Below, piece after piece: positions 34,725 to 44,500 of a stretch of DNA of 64,000 nt; the first letter of the stretch is position 1; each line of letters begins with the position of its first letter. This DNA comes from Akkermansia muciniphila (GTDB lineage Bacteria > Verrucomicrobiota > Verrucomicrobiia > Verrucomicrobiales > Akkermansiaceae). Where the stretch lies: contig NZ_CP114598.1 of assembly GCF_030848305.1 (NCBI RefSeq), forward strand, positions 1,116,001 to 1,180,000, written 5' to 3'. The notes under the pieces were generated by a model, which made no database searches, was not told the DNA's origin, and saw nothing but the letters and a program-made list of their open reading frames with translations. A program made the position numbers and the translations under genes.

Positions 34725-35453
34725 GTGACCTATCTTCTGATTGACAATTCCAACACGCGCACCAAGTTCGTGCTCTCTTCGCCGGAAGCCCTGTTGCCGG
34801 AGCGGTATATGATTCCCACCCGGGAGGTGAGCGGGGAGCGGCTGGACGAGGTGCTGGCCGGCGTCCGTTATGATGCCGCCGTGGTGTGTTCCGTCGTGCC
34901 GCGCGTAGCGGAAGAGCTGAAAAACTGGATTGTCAAACCTTGCCATTTCCTTTCCTGCGATTCCCGGCTGGGCGTGGGTATCGACTATCCCCATCCGCGC
35001 CAGATAGGGGCCGACAGGCTGGCGAACGCCGTAGGCGCCGCGGCTTATTACGGGTATCCGTGCGTGGTGGTGGATTTCGGCACCGCCGTGACTTTTGACG
35101 TGATCGGGCCCCAATGCACCTACATGGGCGGCGTTATTGCGCCGGGGCTTGCCAGCATGGGGGATTATCTGGAGCGCAATACGGCGCTTCTTCCCGCCAT
35201 TGACCCCCAGGAGCCGTCCCGCGTCATTGGGACCAGCACAGTAGAGGCCATGCAATCCGGTGCCGTGTACGGTTACCGGGGGCTGGTGAAGGAAATTCTG
35301 GCCCGGCTGGAAGGTGAGCTGGGCGTGCGTCCGGCCGTGGTCGCTACGGGGGGAGACGCAGCGCTGATCGCCAGGGGAGTGGAGCGCATTGACCATGTGG
35401 ACTCTGACATTACGCTGAACGGCTTGCGCATAGCCGCCGTGCTGAATCTTTAA
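34725..35453 (+). CDS. coaX: Type III pantothenate kinase
   Basis: A 242-residue ASKHA-fold kinase, the first step of coenzyme A synthesis, potassium- and ATP-dependent. Seen: the phosphate-binding start LLIDNSNTRTKF (family DxGNT), HPRQIGADRLANAVGA, VVVDFGTAVTFDVI with the catalytic Asp, and GGVIAPGLASM. GTG start at 34725, 5 bp after the upstream stop. No CoaA-type kinase is in the window. Confidence 0.94.
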   Translation: MTYLLIDNSNTRTKFVLSSPEALLPERYMIPTREVSGERLDEVLAGVRYDAAVVCSVVPRVAEELKNWIVKPCHFLSCDSRLGVGIDYPHPRQIGADRLANAVGAAAYYGYPCVVVDFGTAVTFDVIGPQCTYMGGVIAPGLASMGDYLERNTALLPAIDPQEPSRVIGTSTVEAMQSGAVYGYRGLVKEILARLEGELGVRPAVVATGGDAALIARGVERIDHVDSDITLNGLRIAAVLNL

Positions 35454-35531
35454 AGAGCGGGCAAAATCGGCTGGAAGCCTGTTGCTTCTGGCGCCGTGGC
35501 CGGATGACGCGTAAAAACTCATAAATAGGTA

Positions 35532-35560
35532 TTGCCAATGGCGCATACCCCATGTAGTAT
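35532..35560 (+). promoter_or_regulatory. Promoter of acpP
   Basis: TTGCCA (35532-35537), 17-bp spacer, TAGTAT (35555-35560). Predicted start near 35567 gives a leader of about 18 nt before the acpP ATG. Confidence 0.55.
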
Positions 35561-35584
35561 CAATGAACCTTAACAATAAATATC

Positions 35585-35827
35585 ATGTCTGACAACAGCA
35601 TCGAAGAAAAAGTAAGAAGTATCATCGTCGACCAACTTGGCGTTGAATCCGATAAAGTGACTGCTGATGCGAAATTCATCGAGGATCTCGGTGCTGATTC
35701 GCTGGATACCGTTGAACTCGTGATGGCTTTCGAAGAAAACTTTGACATTGAAGTGCCCGACGAAGAAGCCGAAAAACTTCAGTCCGTGGCCGACGTCGTT
35801 GCTTACATCGAAAAGGTTCAGGGTTAA
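35585..35827 (+). CDS. acpP: Acyl carrier protein
   Basis: An 80-residue acidic carrier of growing fatty-acyl chains. Seen: [18 protein letters not shown] with the phosphopantetheine Ser at about residue 38, and the four-helix pattern. Codon use is strongly biased toward C/T-ending favoured codons, as for a highly expressed gene. Monocistronic between its own promoter and a strong terminator; fabG lies elsewhere (55470). Confidence 0.97.
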   Translation: MSDNSIEEKVRSIIVDQLGVESDKVTADAKFIEDLGADSLDTVELVMAFEENFDIEVPDEEAEKLQSVADVVAYIEKVQG

Positions 35828-35853
35828 GTTACACTGCTAAAATCCTTTATTAC

Positions 35854-35893
35854 AAAAGCGGCTTCCCTGTGCAAGGCAAGGAAGCCGCTTTTT
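35854..35893 (+). terminator. Intrinsic terminator of acpP
   Basis: Perfect 13-bp arms AAAAGCGGCTTCC (35854-35866) and GGAAGCCGCTTTT (35880-35892), 13-nt loop, T-run in the 3' arm. It ends 2 bp before an ATG at 35895, arguing that the next gene starts later. Confidence 0.85.
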
Positions 35894-35921
35894 CATGGAA
35901 AGCCCCTCTGCCTTTTCTTCC

Positions 35922-36464
35922 ATGAGTGACCTGCCTTCCTTTTCCCGTGACGATATCCGCTATGCGGCGGAGATGACGCGGGTGGTGTATGAACCGGACC
36001 GCCGCATTGATACGTTTGGCGATACCAGGTTTAATTTTCTTCTCCTCAGCGAACTGATGGATGAGGTGAACGTGGTGCGCGTGCGCAGCGGCTGGGTGGA
36101 AGCGGAGAAACCGAAAATCATACGGCCTTCCATTTACAATGAAATCAGTACGGAGGGTTTTTCCGGAGAGGCCAGGCGCTTTTTTGACTGGCTTTCCAAA
36201 AATGGGCCGGGCTTTCTGACGCTGCTGGAATACGGATTCAGATTCAAAAGGTCGGAAGTGAGCGAGGAAATTCTGCATGAACCGCTTGATTCCGTGCGTG
36301 GCCGGCTGCTGGATCAGGTGCGCAATGGGGAGGATACGTTCATGGCTCTCATTGAGGGGGTGGATGACGCATGGGAGGTCTCCCTCTTGAAATTCACGGT
36401 GGAAATGATACAAAAATCCCATGAAATCAATATCTTTGACTTCAAGCGCAAAGGTCTTCTTTAG
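35922..36464 (+). CDS. Unknown cytoplasmic protein
   Basis: A 180-residue protein, not recognised. Acidic and basic residues are mixed, with no signal peptide, membrane helix or Cys pair. Aromatic clusters such as EARRFFDWLSKNGPGF and a helical C-terminus. The frame opens at 35895, but that ATG abuts the acpP terminator; the Met at 35922 (MSDLPSFSRDD) is preferred. The 3' end overlaps the next gene by 44 bp, so translation is coupled to it and to dtd. Confidence 0.7.
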   Translation: MSDLPSFSRDDIRYAAEMTRVVYEPDRRIDTFGDTRFNFLLLSELMDEVNVVRVRSGWVEAEKPKIIRPSIYNEISTEGFSGEARRFFDWLSKNGPGFLTLLEYGFRFKRSEVSEEILHEPLDSVRGRLLDQVRNGEDTFMALIEGVDDAWEVSLLKFTVEMIQKSHEINIFDFKRKGLL

Positions 36465-37197
36465 CCTTTTGGCGGCGGCTTTCTGCGCTCAGGAAGTTTT
36501 GGCGGACGGAGAAAATTATTCCCTCTGGCCGCGCCGTCCGGAGACTCTTGCAGAAGCCCGCCGCCTGATGGACCGCGGCAGTCTGCCGAAAGCTCTGGAA
36601 CTGTTGCAGCCCCTGGCGGAACAGGGAGGCGTGGTGGGGAAAGAGGCGAAGGAACTCATCGGAAGGCTGCGCATCCGCCAGTTGCTGGATCCCAACGGGC
36701 CGGACGTGAGGAAATATACCGTGCGAAAGGGAGATTCCTGGATACGCATGGTCAGGAAACTGGGTTGCTCCCAGGCCATGATGGTCCACCTGAACGGTCT
36801 GATGGATATTCCTGCTCTTCACACGGGAGATGTATTCAAGTACCGGCCTCTGGATTTCCATGTAGTGGTAAACGTGCCGGAAAAGGAAATCTGCCTTTAC
36901 GACGGAACGGATTTTGTCAAGGGATACCCCATCCTCTCCATGAAGGACGGGGGAAAAAAGAATGTGGAAACGACCGTAAAGGATGAGCAGGCCCCCGTGT
37001 CCATTTACAGCAGGCAGTTTCCTTCTGCGGATAAGACGCTGGTACTGGCGGCGGGAGGCTATGTCATTGACGCCGCCCGCGGCACGCCCCGCTCGCCGGG
37101 GTTTTATCTGAGTCGGCAGGACTGCAATGAACTGGCCATGCTGACCAGGCCGGGGACGAAGGTGACTATCCTGAGGGAGAAAGGAGAGGAACCGTGA
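36421..37197 (+). CDS. LysM protein with degenerate YkuD-like domain
   Basis: A 258-residue exported protein. Seen: signal peptide (about 1-28, ending QEVLA), a helical TPR-like segment (40-90), a LysM-like peptidoglycan-binding motif (about 97-140, [20 protein letters not shown]), then a region shaped like an L,D-transpeptidase (YkuD) domain ending [20 protein letters not shown] and GTKVTIL. Active YkuD enzymes have SHGCIRL at that place; here the His-Gly-Cys core is missing, so I infer a non-catalytic wall-binding protein. It overlaps the previous gene by 44 bp and dtd by 4 bp. Confidence 0.72.
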   Translation: MKSISLTSSAKVFFSLLAAAFCAQEVLADGENYSLWPRRPETLAEARRLMDRGSLPKALELLQPLAEQGGVVGKEAKELIGRLRIRQLLDPNGPDVRKYTVRKGDSWIRMVRKLGCSQAMMVHLNGLMDIPALHTGDVFKYRPLDFHVVVNVPEKEICLYDGTDFVKGYPILSMKDGGKKNVETTVKDEQAPVSIYSRQFPSADKTLVLAAGGYVIDAARGTPRSPGFYLSRQDCNELAMLTRPGTKVTILREKGEEP

Positions 37198-37646
37198 GGC
37201 TGGTTATTCAACGCGTCAGTAAGGCCGCCGTTCATATCGGCGGTGTTTGCGCGGGGGCCGTGGGGCCCGGTCTGCTGATTCTGGCGGGCATTGAAGAGGA
37301 GGATACGGAAGAAGATGTGAGCTGGCTTGCCAACAAGGCGGCGGCCATGCGCATTTTTTCCGACGCGGACGGAAAAATGAATCTTTCCGTAAGGGAGGTG
37401 GGTGGAAGCGCATTGGTGGTGAGCCAGTTTACGCTGCATGCCTCCACCCGGAAAGGGAACAGGCCCTCTTTCATCCGCGCCGCGAGGCCTGAGCGGGCCA
37501 TTCCCCTGTATGAGCTGTTTAAGAAGGAACTGGCGTCTTTGCTGGAAGGCAGGGTGGAAAGCGGCGAATTCGGAGCGGATATGCAGGTTTCCCTGATTAA
37601 CGACGGTCCGGTGACCATTTTCATGGACTCCAGGAAAAGAGAGTGA
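37194..37646 (+). CDS. dtd: D-aminoacyl-tRNA deacylase
   Basis: A 150-residue proofreading enzyme that clears D-amino acids and glycine from mischarged tRNAs. Seen: [13 protein letters not shown] start, [17 protein letters not shown] (family SQFTL.A...KGxRPSF) and [11 protein letters not shown] (cross-subunit NGPVT loop, here with an Asp before GPVT). GTG start overlapping the preceding TGA. Last gene before the RHS island. Confidence 0.95.
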   Translation: MRLVIQRVSKAAVHIGGVCAGAVGPGLLILAGIEEEDTEEDVSWLANKAAAMRIFSDADGKMNLSVREVGGSALVVSQFTLHASTRKGNRPSFIRAARPERAIPLYELFKKELASLLEGRVESGEFGADMQVSLINDGPVTIFMDSRKRE

Positions 37647-37757
37647 TGGGCAGGGTCTTTATGAACACCATCAAAGAAGCCTATATAATTAGCTTTACCC
37701 TGATCTCCTGCTTGCTCTCTATTTTCGTATGAAAAAAGAAAAATATTGCTGATAAAT

Positions 37758-37997
37758 CTATTGCTCCTCCTGAAAATCTGTCCTTGAAAAAGGAGGAATA
37801 TTATATTTACGTAGATTCGAACCTAGCCCTGAAATAACTAAGGCCGGACGCTCCACTAGCCGGCCAATATTTCCCGTGGAAGCCGCCTGTCCATAGGGCG
37901 AGTAGGCGAGTTCCCCGGCCGGTTCCTGCGCCGTCTTGCGGTTGCCGATATTGTCGTAGCTGTAACTGTAGGAGGGGACGGCAATTCTGATCATCAT
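37758..37997 (-). pseudogene. Scar of a fourth RHS C-terminal cassette
   Basis: Reads SYSYDNIGNRKTAQEPAGEL and then jumps directly into SPYGQAASTGN, two pieces that lie about 165 residues apart in the intact RHS protein. The join is at a shared GGCGAGT near 37894-37905, so it looks like a deletion between short repeats. After that the frame leaves RHS sequence (from about 37860 down) and ends at 37758. No toxin tip remains. It marks the left end of the cassette series. Confidence 0.6.
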
Positions 37998-38074
37998 AGT
38001 TTACGTTGCGGGAGACCAGCATGATTTCTTGCGGAGAAGCAATTTCATCATATACAAATTCTTCTTGATGCAAA

Positions 38075-38761
38075 TCAATCTGCGTTATTGTTTAATTTTT
38101 TTAATTTATCATAAATATTTTTATGTATTTTATATTTATTTTGAATTTCTTCTATCAAATGTTTGATTGTTGTCCGTTCCAGATTATTAATTTGTGAAGA
38201 ATCAATCTTTTTTTCTATTATGTCCATTTTTTTGAGTAATTCGCAATCTGATATCGACATGATTTTCATAAACAATTCCAAATCATTGATTTTGTATATA
38301 TCTAATAAATATGAAATTAAATAGAATATATCTGATTTATTATCATTTAAATTATTTGCGTAATTAATAATTTTTTCCTTGGCGGAAACAGCAGAACTTG
38401 GATCCTCTACACCATTGCCTAAGATATTTTTTTCTGCCTCTATTTGATCGACATGATTTTTCATAGAGGAAAGGTTGAACCATTTGTGATGGTTCAACCT
38501 TTCTATCTCCGCCAATAGCATAATATGATATAAAGCTCCCTTTTGAGATTTAAAAAAATCTTTTAAAGAATTTTCATTTAAAACAGTATATAAAATAATA
38601 GAAAATTCGGAAGAATGTGAAAAAGTGGATTTTTCATCCGTGCAACTTTGCAATGTGACAATCATTTTTTCGCAAAAATTTGCATGTTCATTAAATTTTT
38701 GATTGTCTCCGCAAACTATTGTGGATGCAAAAATAATAGGAATTATTATATGTTTTGACAT
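38075..38761 (-). CDS. Candidate immunity protein of cassette 3
   Basis: A 228-residue protein, not recognised. Very AT-rich, Asn/Lys/Ile-rich and helical, unlike the GC-rich core around it. The N-terminus MSKHIIIPIIFASTIVCGDN looks like an export signal with a possible lipobox Cys (IVC-G). It starts 11 bp after the stop of toxin tip 3, the position of immunity genes in RHS/CDI systems. It is intact although its toxin is broken. Function is inferred from position only. Confidence 0.5.
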   Translation of the reverse strand: MSKHIIIPIIFASTIVCGDNQKFNEHANFCEKMIVTLQSCTDEKSTFSHSSEFSIILYTVLNENSLKDFFKSQKGALYHIMLLAEIERLNHHKWFNLSSMKNHVDQIEAEKNILGNGVEDPSSAVSAKEKIINYANNLNDNKSDIFYLISYLLDIYKINDLELFMKIMSISDCELLKKMDIIEKKIDSSQINNLERTTIKHLIEEIQNKYKIHKNIYDKLKKLNNNAD

Positions 38762-38772
38762 AATATGATTTT

Positions 38773-39888
38773 TTAGATTTCGAAAGTTTCGTCGTATACC
38801 GGATGGCGATATATTGTTACAATAAATCTTAATCCATAAGAATTTTGTGAAGATGTATAAAATTGATCAGGTGCTTTATTTGTTATACCTTTTAACGTCA
38901 ATCGTGAATCACCAAAACCCAGCAAAGGCAATTGATTTTCTCCTAATCTGGGATATCCCTCCTTCCATCCATCCTTTCTCTTGACTCTATACGTCATGAT
39001 GATATCTCTTCTACCACTCAATTCATAACATTTTTTCACAGATTGCATATCCTCATAAGTAAGAGGAGGTGTTTCTTTCCAAAAGGCCCAAAAGATTATA
39101 TCTCCAATTGATTTTGTAACAGGTAATTTATCTCCTCTGTTCAATATAGAATATGATACATGATATTCTGGAAAAGGAATCCAAACCCAATATGTTTTTT
39201 TTCACATATAATCCAAATCGTGTCGATTTTTGTAAATTTTCAAAAGTTAATATATCTTTACAACATTTTTCTTTTCCTTTAAATGGAACTTTTATTTTTT
39301 CATAACTTTCTAACCCCAAAGCATCAACCTTATCTTGAGTGCTGTTGCCGAGGAAGGCATACAAATTCCATCCACCCTGTTCAGTGATGGGATCGCGGTT
39401 GATCCACCTGCCGTCTTTTGGGTTGTTCGAATCACGTTCCGGCTGTTGAGCATGTCCAGGGCGGCTATTTGCAAATAACCCCGGTACAGGTAGCGTTCAT
39501 GGCTGACGACCGTGCCGTTAACCGTCACCTTCTTCATGTAGCGCCGTCCCGGCTGGTGAAGCTCACCGCGCGGTTGGCCGCGTTGTACGCCACTGTCCAG
39601 ATGCCCGTTGACGTCCTGATGAGCGTCTGGTTGCCCGAGGCGTCGTACGTCGGCACAAAGGGCGCTTCCTCATTTTCTTCAATGCGGGTGTACTGGTTGA
39701 GTTCGTTGGCCGCATAGGCGAGTTCCCCGGCCGGTTCCTGCGCCGTCTTGCGGTTGCCGATATTGTCGTAGCTGTAACCGTAGGGGGCGGCGCCCAGGGC
39801 AGCGCCGGTGAGCTCATTTCTGCCGTTGTAGCTGAAGCTGTCGCTTCGGGCAGGCTCCGTTCCCTAGTGCGGCCGGGCGTCTCAAAAA
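38773..39888 (-). pseudogene. Orphan RHS tip cassette 3, broken
   Basis: RHS-core sequence (39310-39888) followed by an AT-rich tip (38773-39315). Against the intact gene the core part lacks about 40 bp (at 39550, skipping the part encoding NGNTIIECGYDYQGRR) and about 259 bp (at 39424), both shifting frame. The tip starts after [17 protein letters not shown] and is split at an 8-A run (39195-39202): removing one A joins [20 protein letters not shown] to [20 protein letters not shown] as one natural chain. The rebuilt tip is about 180 residues, with CC near its start, and matches no family I know. Low GC throughout the tip. Confidence 0.65.
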
Positions 39889-39923
39889 AATCATAGTTTA
39901 TAAGTAGATCATGATCTTAGAAG

Positions 39924-40373
39924 TCAATCTAGAGTTGACATTTGTAAGTATAATTTATTGACATATTTTGCTTGCTCATCAAGTATATTTATTAAATAAT
40001 TAGCATCCAATCTTTCTAATTTTATATGATCCTTCATATTTAACGCTTTAGCTGCGTCTCTTTGATCTTCTATCCAAGTATATATTTTTTCTTTTCTTTG
40101 TGGATCGTCTTTCTTGAGGTATAAATTTATAATTTCTAGTTTTTGAAATTTTATAATATCATTTGGAGTAACATCAAATTTAGAAAAAATATATTTTCCT
40201 GGTGCAAGGTTTCTCAAAGAACATGCTTGATTTACAAACCATTCTGTATAAATGAGAGCTAAATTTGTATTAATATTTGATTCATTGTTTTCTTTTTTAT
40301 TAATGTTTTTCTGCTCAATATTGGAGCAACTCGTGAATAATAACATGAACACTAAATATAATATTTTATTCAT
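39924..40373 (-). CDS. Candidate immunity lipoprotein of cassette 2
   Basis: A 149-residue predicted lipoprotein: signal MNKILYLVFMLLFTSC with lipobox FTSC, then Asn/Lys-rich and helical (for example IEDQRDAAKALNMKDHIKLE). AT-rich. It begins 3 bp after the stop of orphan toxin tip 2. I infer an immunity protein tethered in the envelope, which would imply the cognate toxin acts outside the cytoplasm. No family recognised. Confidence 0.5.
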   Translation of the reverse strand: MNKILYLVFMLLFTSCSNIEQKNINKKENNESNINTNLALIYTEWFVNQACSLRNLAPGKYIFSKFDVTPNDIIKFQKLEIINLYLKKDDPQRKEKIYTWIEDQRDAAKALNMKDHIKLERLDANYLINILDEQAKYVNKLYLQMSTLD

Positions 40374-40376
40374 TTT

Positions 40377-41287
40377 TTAATTTGTGGGAGGTGTTGTGAG
40401 AATCCATGATTTCGGGTTTTGAGGATTATCGACTTTATATAATATTATATTACTTTTCTTTATTACGCTGTGGCATTTCCATTTCCCCCTATTACAGGAA
40501 CACCATTTATAAGCCTGAACACTTACCCCTAATGCGCTCTGAGAGCTGCCTTCTCCTCTCAAAGGTCGGATTTTTCTGTTGAAAGTATCGCCTGTTTGAC
40601 TATAACATGTTTTGTTATAACAATCAAACCAAGTATAAACTACATAACAACAATTTTCTTTACATGTATTATTATGCTCACATTCAGATGTGAAATTAGG
40701 ACTTTTAACCGATGCTTTAACATTAATTCCTTTTGTTCCTGCATCCTGGATGATCGGACGTTCCTGTGATCTTTTGCATTCTTTGCAACATTTTGAACAT
40801 GGATCCCCTGTTTTTATAAACCCCTTTTTTAACCCCAAAGCATCAACCTGATCTTGAGTGCTGTTGCCGAGGAAGGTATAAAGATTCCATCCACCCTGTT
40901 CAGCGATGGGATCGCGATTGATCCACCTGCCGTCTTTGGGGTTGTAATAGCGGTAATTATAATAAACCAGAGCGGGTTCTTCGTCGTGCATCTCGCCGGA
41001 CCACTGGACGGGCTGGACGAGGTCTCCCGTGGAAGCTGCCTGTCCATAGGGGGAGTAGTCGTAAGCCGCCGCGATATGTCCATCTCCATCGAAGACCTCC
41101 GTCACATTCTTGTTAAAGTCCCATCCGTAGCAGTAAAGGGAAGCGCCCTGCACGAGGGCCAGGGGACGCGTGGCTGTCGGTTCCAGAGGATCCCACAACA
41201 GCGTTCGGAGCACGTTCCGGCTGTTGAGCATGTCCAGGGCGGCTATCTGCAAATAACCCCGGTACAGGTAGCGTTCATGGTTGGCGA
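40377..41287 (-). CDS. Orphan RHS C-terminal cassette 2 with Cys-rich tip
   Basis: A start-less frame continuous with RHS core from about 41287 ([20 protein letters not shown]) through [32 protein letters not shown] and GNSTQDQVDALGL, then a 150-residue tip (40380-40829). A stop lies just upstream in frame and no Met precedes the homology, so it is probably silent until recombined onto the full gene. The tip has 13 Cys, beginning GDPCSKCCKECKRSQE and including CKENCCYVVYTWFDC and CSCNRGKWKC, suggesting metal binding or disulfides. The tip frame is intact. No toxin family recognised. Directly follows the first immunity gene. Confidence 0.65.
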
Positions 41288-41290
41288 CTG

Positions 41291-41590
41291 TTATTTCTGA
41301 ATTTTATTTTTAATTAACCGTATATCATTTAACATTGTTATGATATATCCTAATACTATCCAAATTAATATTGTTTCGAAACATATAAAAATATCTGTAA
41401 TGGTAACATCAAATTTATCATTTCCATAATATTCTCCATAGGATAAGTTTATTGCGCGCGAGTATTTGTTAAATAGCGTTGTAGAATCATATATCTGGAA
41501 ATACTCTAATATGCCTTTTGATATCCCTATCAGATAACATATCCAAGATATTGCTGGTATTTTTTTTAAAAAATTAATATATTTTTTCAT
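41291..41590 (-). CDS. Candidate immunity protein of the full RHS toxin
   Basis: A 99-residue small membrane protein with two hydrophobic helices (about 12-30 and 66-86) separated by a polar stretch (LFNKYSRAINLSYGEYYGND). AT-rich. It starts 2 bp after the RHS stop codon, so it is translationally coupled, and its stop lies at the edge of orphan cassette 2. Two-helix inner-membrane immunity proteins often guard against pore-forming or membrane-entering tips. That role is inferred from position. Confidence 0.5.
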   Translation of the reverse strand: MKKYINFLKKIPAISWICYLIGISKGILEYFQIYDSTTLFNKYSRAINLSYGEYYGNDKFDVTITDIFICFETILIWIVLGYIITMLNDIRLIKNKIQK

Positions 41591-41592
41591 AA

Positions 41593-44500
41593 CTATAATA
41601 TATCTTTTACTGTGTTCGTCTGATCTCTACATATTTTTTTTATCATTTTAGCAACTATTAAAATAGCCTCTTTTTTAGCATTTTCTAATGTCCAATTTTT
41701 CCCATTTCCATGGGTTTCCCAGTCTGACTCTATAATTTTCCATGCAAATTTCCTTCCTATTATTAAATATTTTTTGCATACACATTTTTTTACGGAGACT
41801 TTTATTTTTGCAACAACAAAACCTTGCCTGGCTCTTTTTTCAGCTAACTCTTTTGCTTTTTTTATTAATGCATCTCCATCCATTCTAGAATTATTAGATA
41901 TCCTAATAGATCTTGGAATTTTGTATTTTCCAGCCCCTTCAAAATGTGATAAATAATTGATGATTATTACTGCTTTTTCTATATTGTCAATATCGTCAGG
42001 ATTTAATATATTATTATCTAATAGGTTTATATATTTTATATCATAATCATTATAAAAACATTTACCTGGTGAACATTTATCACCTATCAACCCCAAAGCA
42101 TCAACCTGATCTTGAGTGCTGTTCCCAACAAACCCGTACAAATTCCATCCACCCTGTTCAGCGATGGGATCGCGATTGATCCACCTGCCGTCTTTTGGGT
42201 TGTAATAGCGGTAATTGTAATAGACCAGGGCGGGTTCTTCGTCGTGCATCTCGCCGGACCACTGGACGGGCTGGACGAGGTCTCCCGTGGAAGCCGCCTG
42301 TCCATAGGGCGAGTAGTCGTAAGCCGCCGCGATCGTTCCCTGTGCGTCGAACACCTCCGTCACATTCTTGTTGAAGTCCATGCCGTAGCAGTAAAGGGTA
42401 TTATCCTGCATGAGGGCCAGGGGGCGGGTGGCTGTCGGTTCCAGAGGGTCCCACAACAGCGTTCGAATCACGTTCCGGCTGTTAAGCATGTCCAGGGCGG
42501 CTATCTGCAAATAGCCGCGGTACAGGTAGCGTTCGTGGCTGACGACCGTGCCGTTAACCGTCACCTTCTTCATGTAGCGCCGTCCCTGGTAATCGTAGCC
42601 GCACTCAATAATCGTGTTTCCATTCTGGCTGGTGAAGCTCACCGCGCGGTTGGCCGCGTTGTACGCCACCGTCCAGATGCCCGTTGACGTCCTGATGAGC
42701 GTCTGGTTGCCCGAGTCGTCGTACGTCGGAACAAAAGGCGCTTCCCCGCTTTCTTCAATGCCGGTGTACTGATTGAGTTCGTTGGCCGCGTAGGCAAACT
42801 CCTCCTCTATTTCCTGCGCGGTCTTGCGGTTGCCGATATTGTCGTAGCTGTAACCGTAGGGGGCGGCGCCCAGGGCAGCGCCGGTGAGCTCGTTTCTGCC
42901 GTTGTAGCTGAAGCTGTCGCTTCGGGCAGGCTCCGTTCCCCGCCGCTGCGTGCGGGTGACCGGGCGTCCCAGGGCGTCGCAGCTTTGGGTCCGGGAGACG
43001 AGCCCGGTTTCCCCCAGACGGCAGTCTAGGCCGCTGATCAAATCACGCCGCTGTTCGTAAGAAAGTTCCCGGACGATGCCGTCGGGCATCGCGAGGCTGG
43101 AGAGCAGATTGCTTCCCGCCAGGTAGCCGTAGGAGAATGTCTGTTCTTCCCCCTCGTGCATGATTCCGGCGCTGGCCAGCCGCCCGTCGGCTTCATAGCC
43201 CTGGTTCACTTCCTGGAGAACGCCGGTTCCTTGCGTTAAGGCGTAGCCGGAGGAGCGTCCGTAAGTGTCGTAGTGTTCCTGGAGCTGGCAGGAGGCGCCT
43301 TCGATGGTAATGGCGTCGGTGTCCGGTTCGTTATAGGGAGTGTACGTGAGCACGCGCGTACCGGAAGCGTCCGTGACCTGGGTCAGCTGGTTGAGATAGT
43401 TGTAGGCATACTGGATGCCGGGCGTGGAGTCGCTGTAGGAGACGGAGTTGTTGACCCCCTTTTTCAGGTTGTAGCCCCAGGTGGTGACCACCCCCCGCGC
43501 GTCCGTCAGCGTGGAGCGGAGATTCAGGGCGTTGTAGGCCGTGTCCTCATGCGTCCCGTCCGCCCAGGTTTTGCGGATGAGCAGGCCCGTGGCGTCATCG
43601 TAGCTCCACGTGGTGACATCTCCGTCCGTGCGCCCTGTAGGATCCGTGGTGATGTCGCCGGCGTCCTCCCGGAACGTGGTGAGGCTGGTCATCCTGTCCG
43701 CCTCGTCGTAGGCGAAGAGCAGGGGCTGGGTTCCCGTTCCCCATTGCGCCGTGTTGCGGCCCCGGAGGTCGTAGCTGTAGCGCGTCGTGTTCCCAAGCGC
43801 GTTGGTGACGACGGCAGGCAGGTCGAAATAAGGGCTGTAGGCCGTGGCGGTCGTATTGCCCGCCGCGTCCGTCACCGAGACGGTGCGCCCGGCAAGGTCG
43901 GTGCGCGTCGTGACCGTGTTGCCCCGGCCGTCCGTATGGGCGTAGATGACGCCGGTTTCCGTATAGGCGCGGGTCTGCGTGGTCGTGACGCCTGCGTGGT
44001 CCGTCTGCGAGATGATAAAACCGTCGATGACCGTAGCGGTGGCCGTGATGTCGGAAGTGGGGATGCTGCTCTTTTGCGTCCGCAGGGCGCCCGCTCCGTA
44101 CTCGCTCCACTGCGTGGATATATTTCCCCTGGGATCGATGGAAATGTCTTTGCTTTCCAGCGTGGACGAGAGGGAAGAAAGAAGCGTTTTCCGCGTTTCG
44201 TCGCAGGTCGTTCCCCGGCCGTTGTTCCTGGTCGCCGTGACGACCCGGTACACGCCGTCTTCCGCCTGTTCCGCGCCGTAGCTCCACGCGGTGATGCGCG
44301 AGTTGGACACGGTGGCCGGATCGGCCAGCTTCCAGGTTTCTTTCGTTCTGTTGCCGAAGGCGTCGTATTCCCACAGGGTCGGGGCCATCGTCGTGGCCGC
44401 GTTGCCCGCGTCCGTCTGTTCCTTGATCAGCTGCCCTTTGGCGTTGTAGGTGCGCCTCGTGTAAATGACTCCGCCGACGGTGTTGGGGACGCCCGTGCGC

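Larger units (their letters stand above)
37850..42545. repeat. Repeated RHS core-end segments
   Basis: About 450 bp of core DNA recurs: 42088-42545 (full gene), 40830-41287 (cassette 2, close match with scattered changes), 39316-39888 (cassette 3, with deletions and extending further into the core) and a short chimera at 37850-37990. All are in the same orientation. The shared DNA lies just before each variable tip, as needed for homologous tip exchange. Confidence 0.8.

Noticed and set aside
37805-37830. GATTCGAACCTAG, resembling a tRNA T-arm on the minus strand
   Set aside because: T-stem does not close and no anticodon arm or acceptor can be drawn; not a tRNA.
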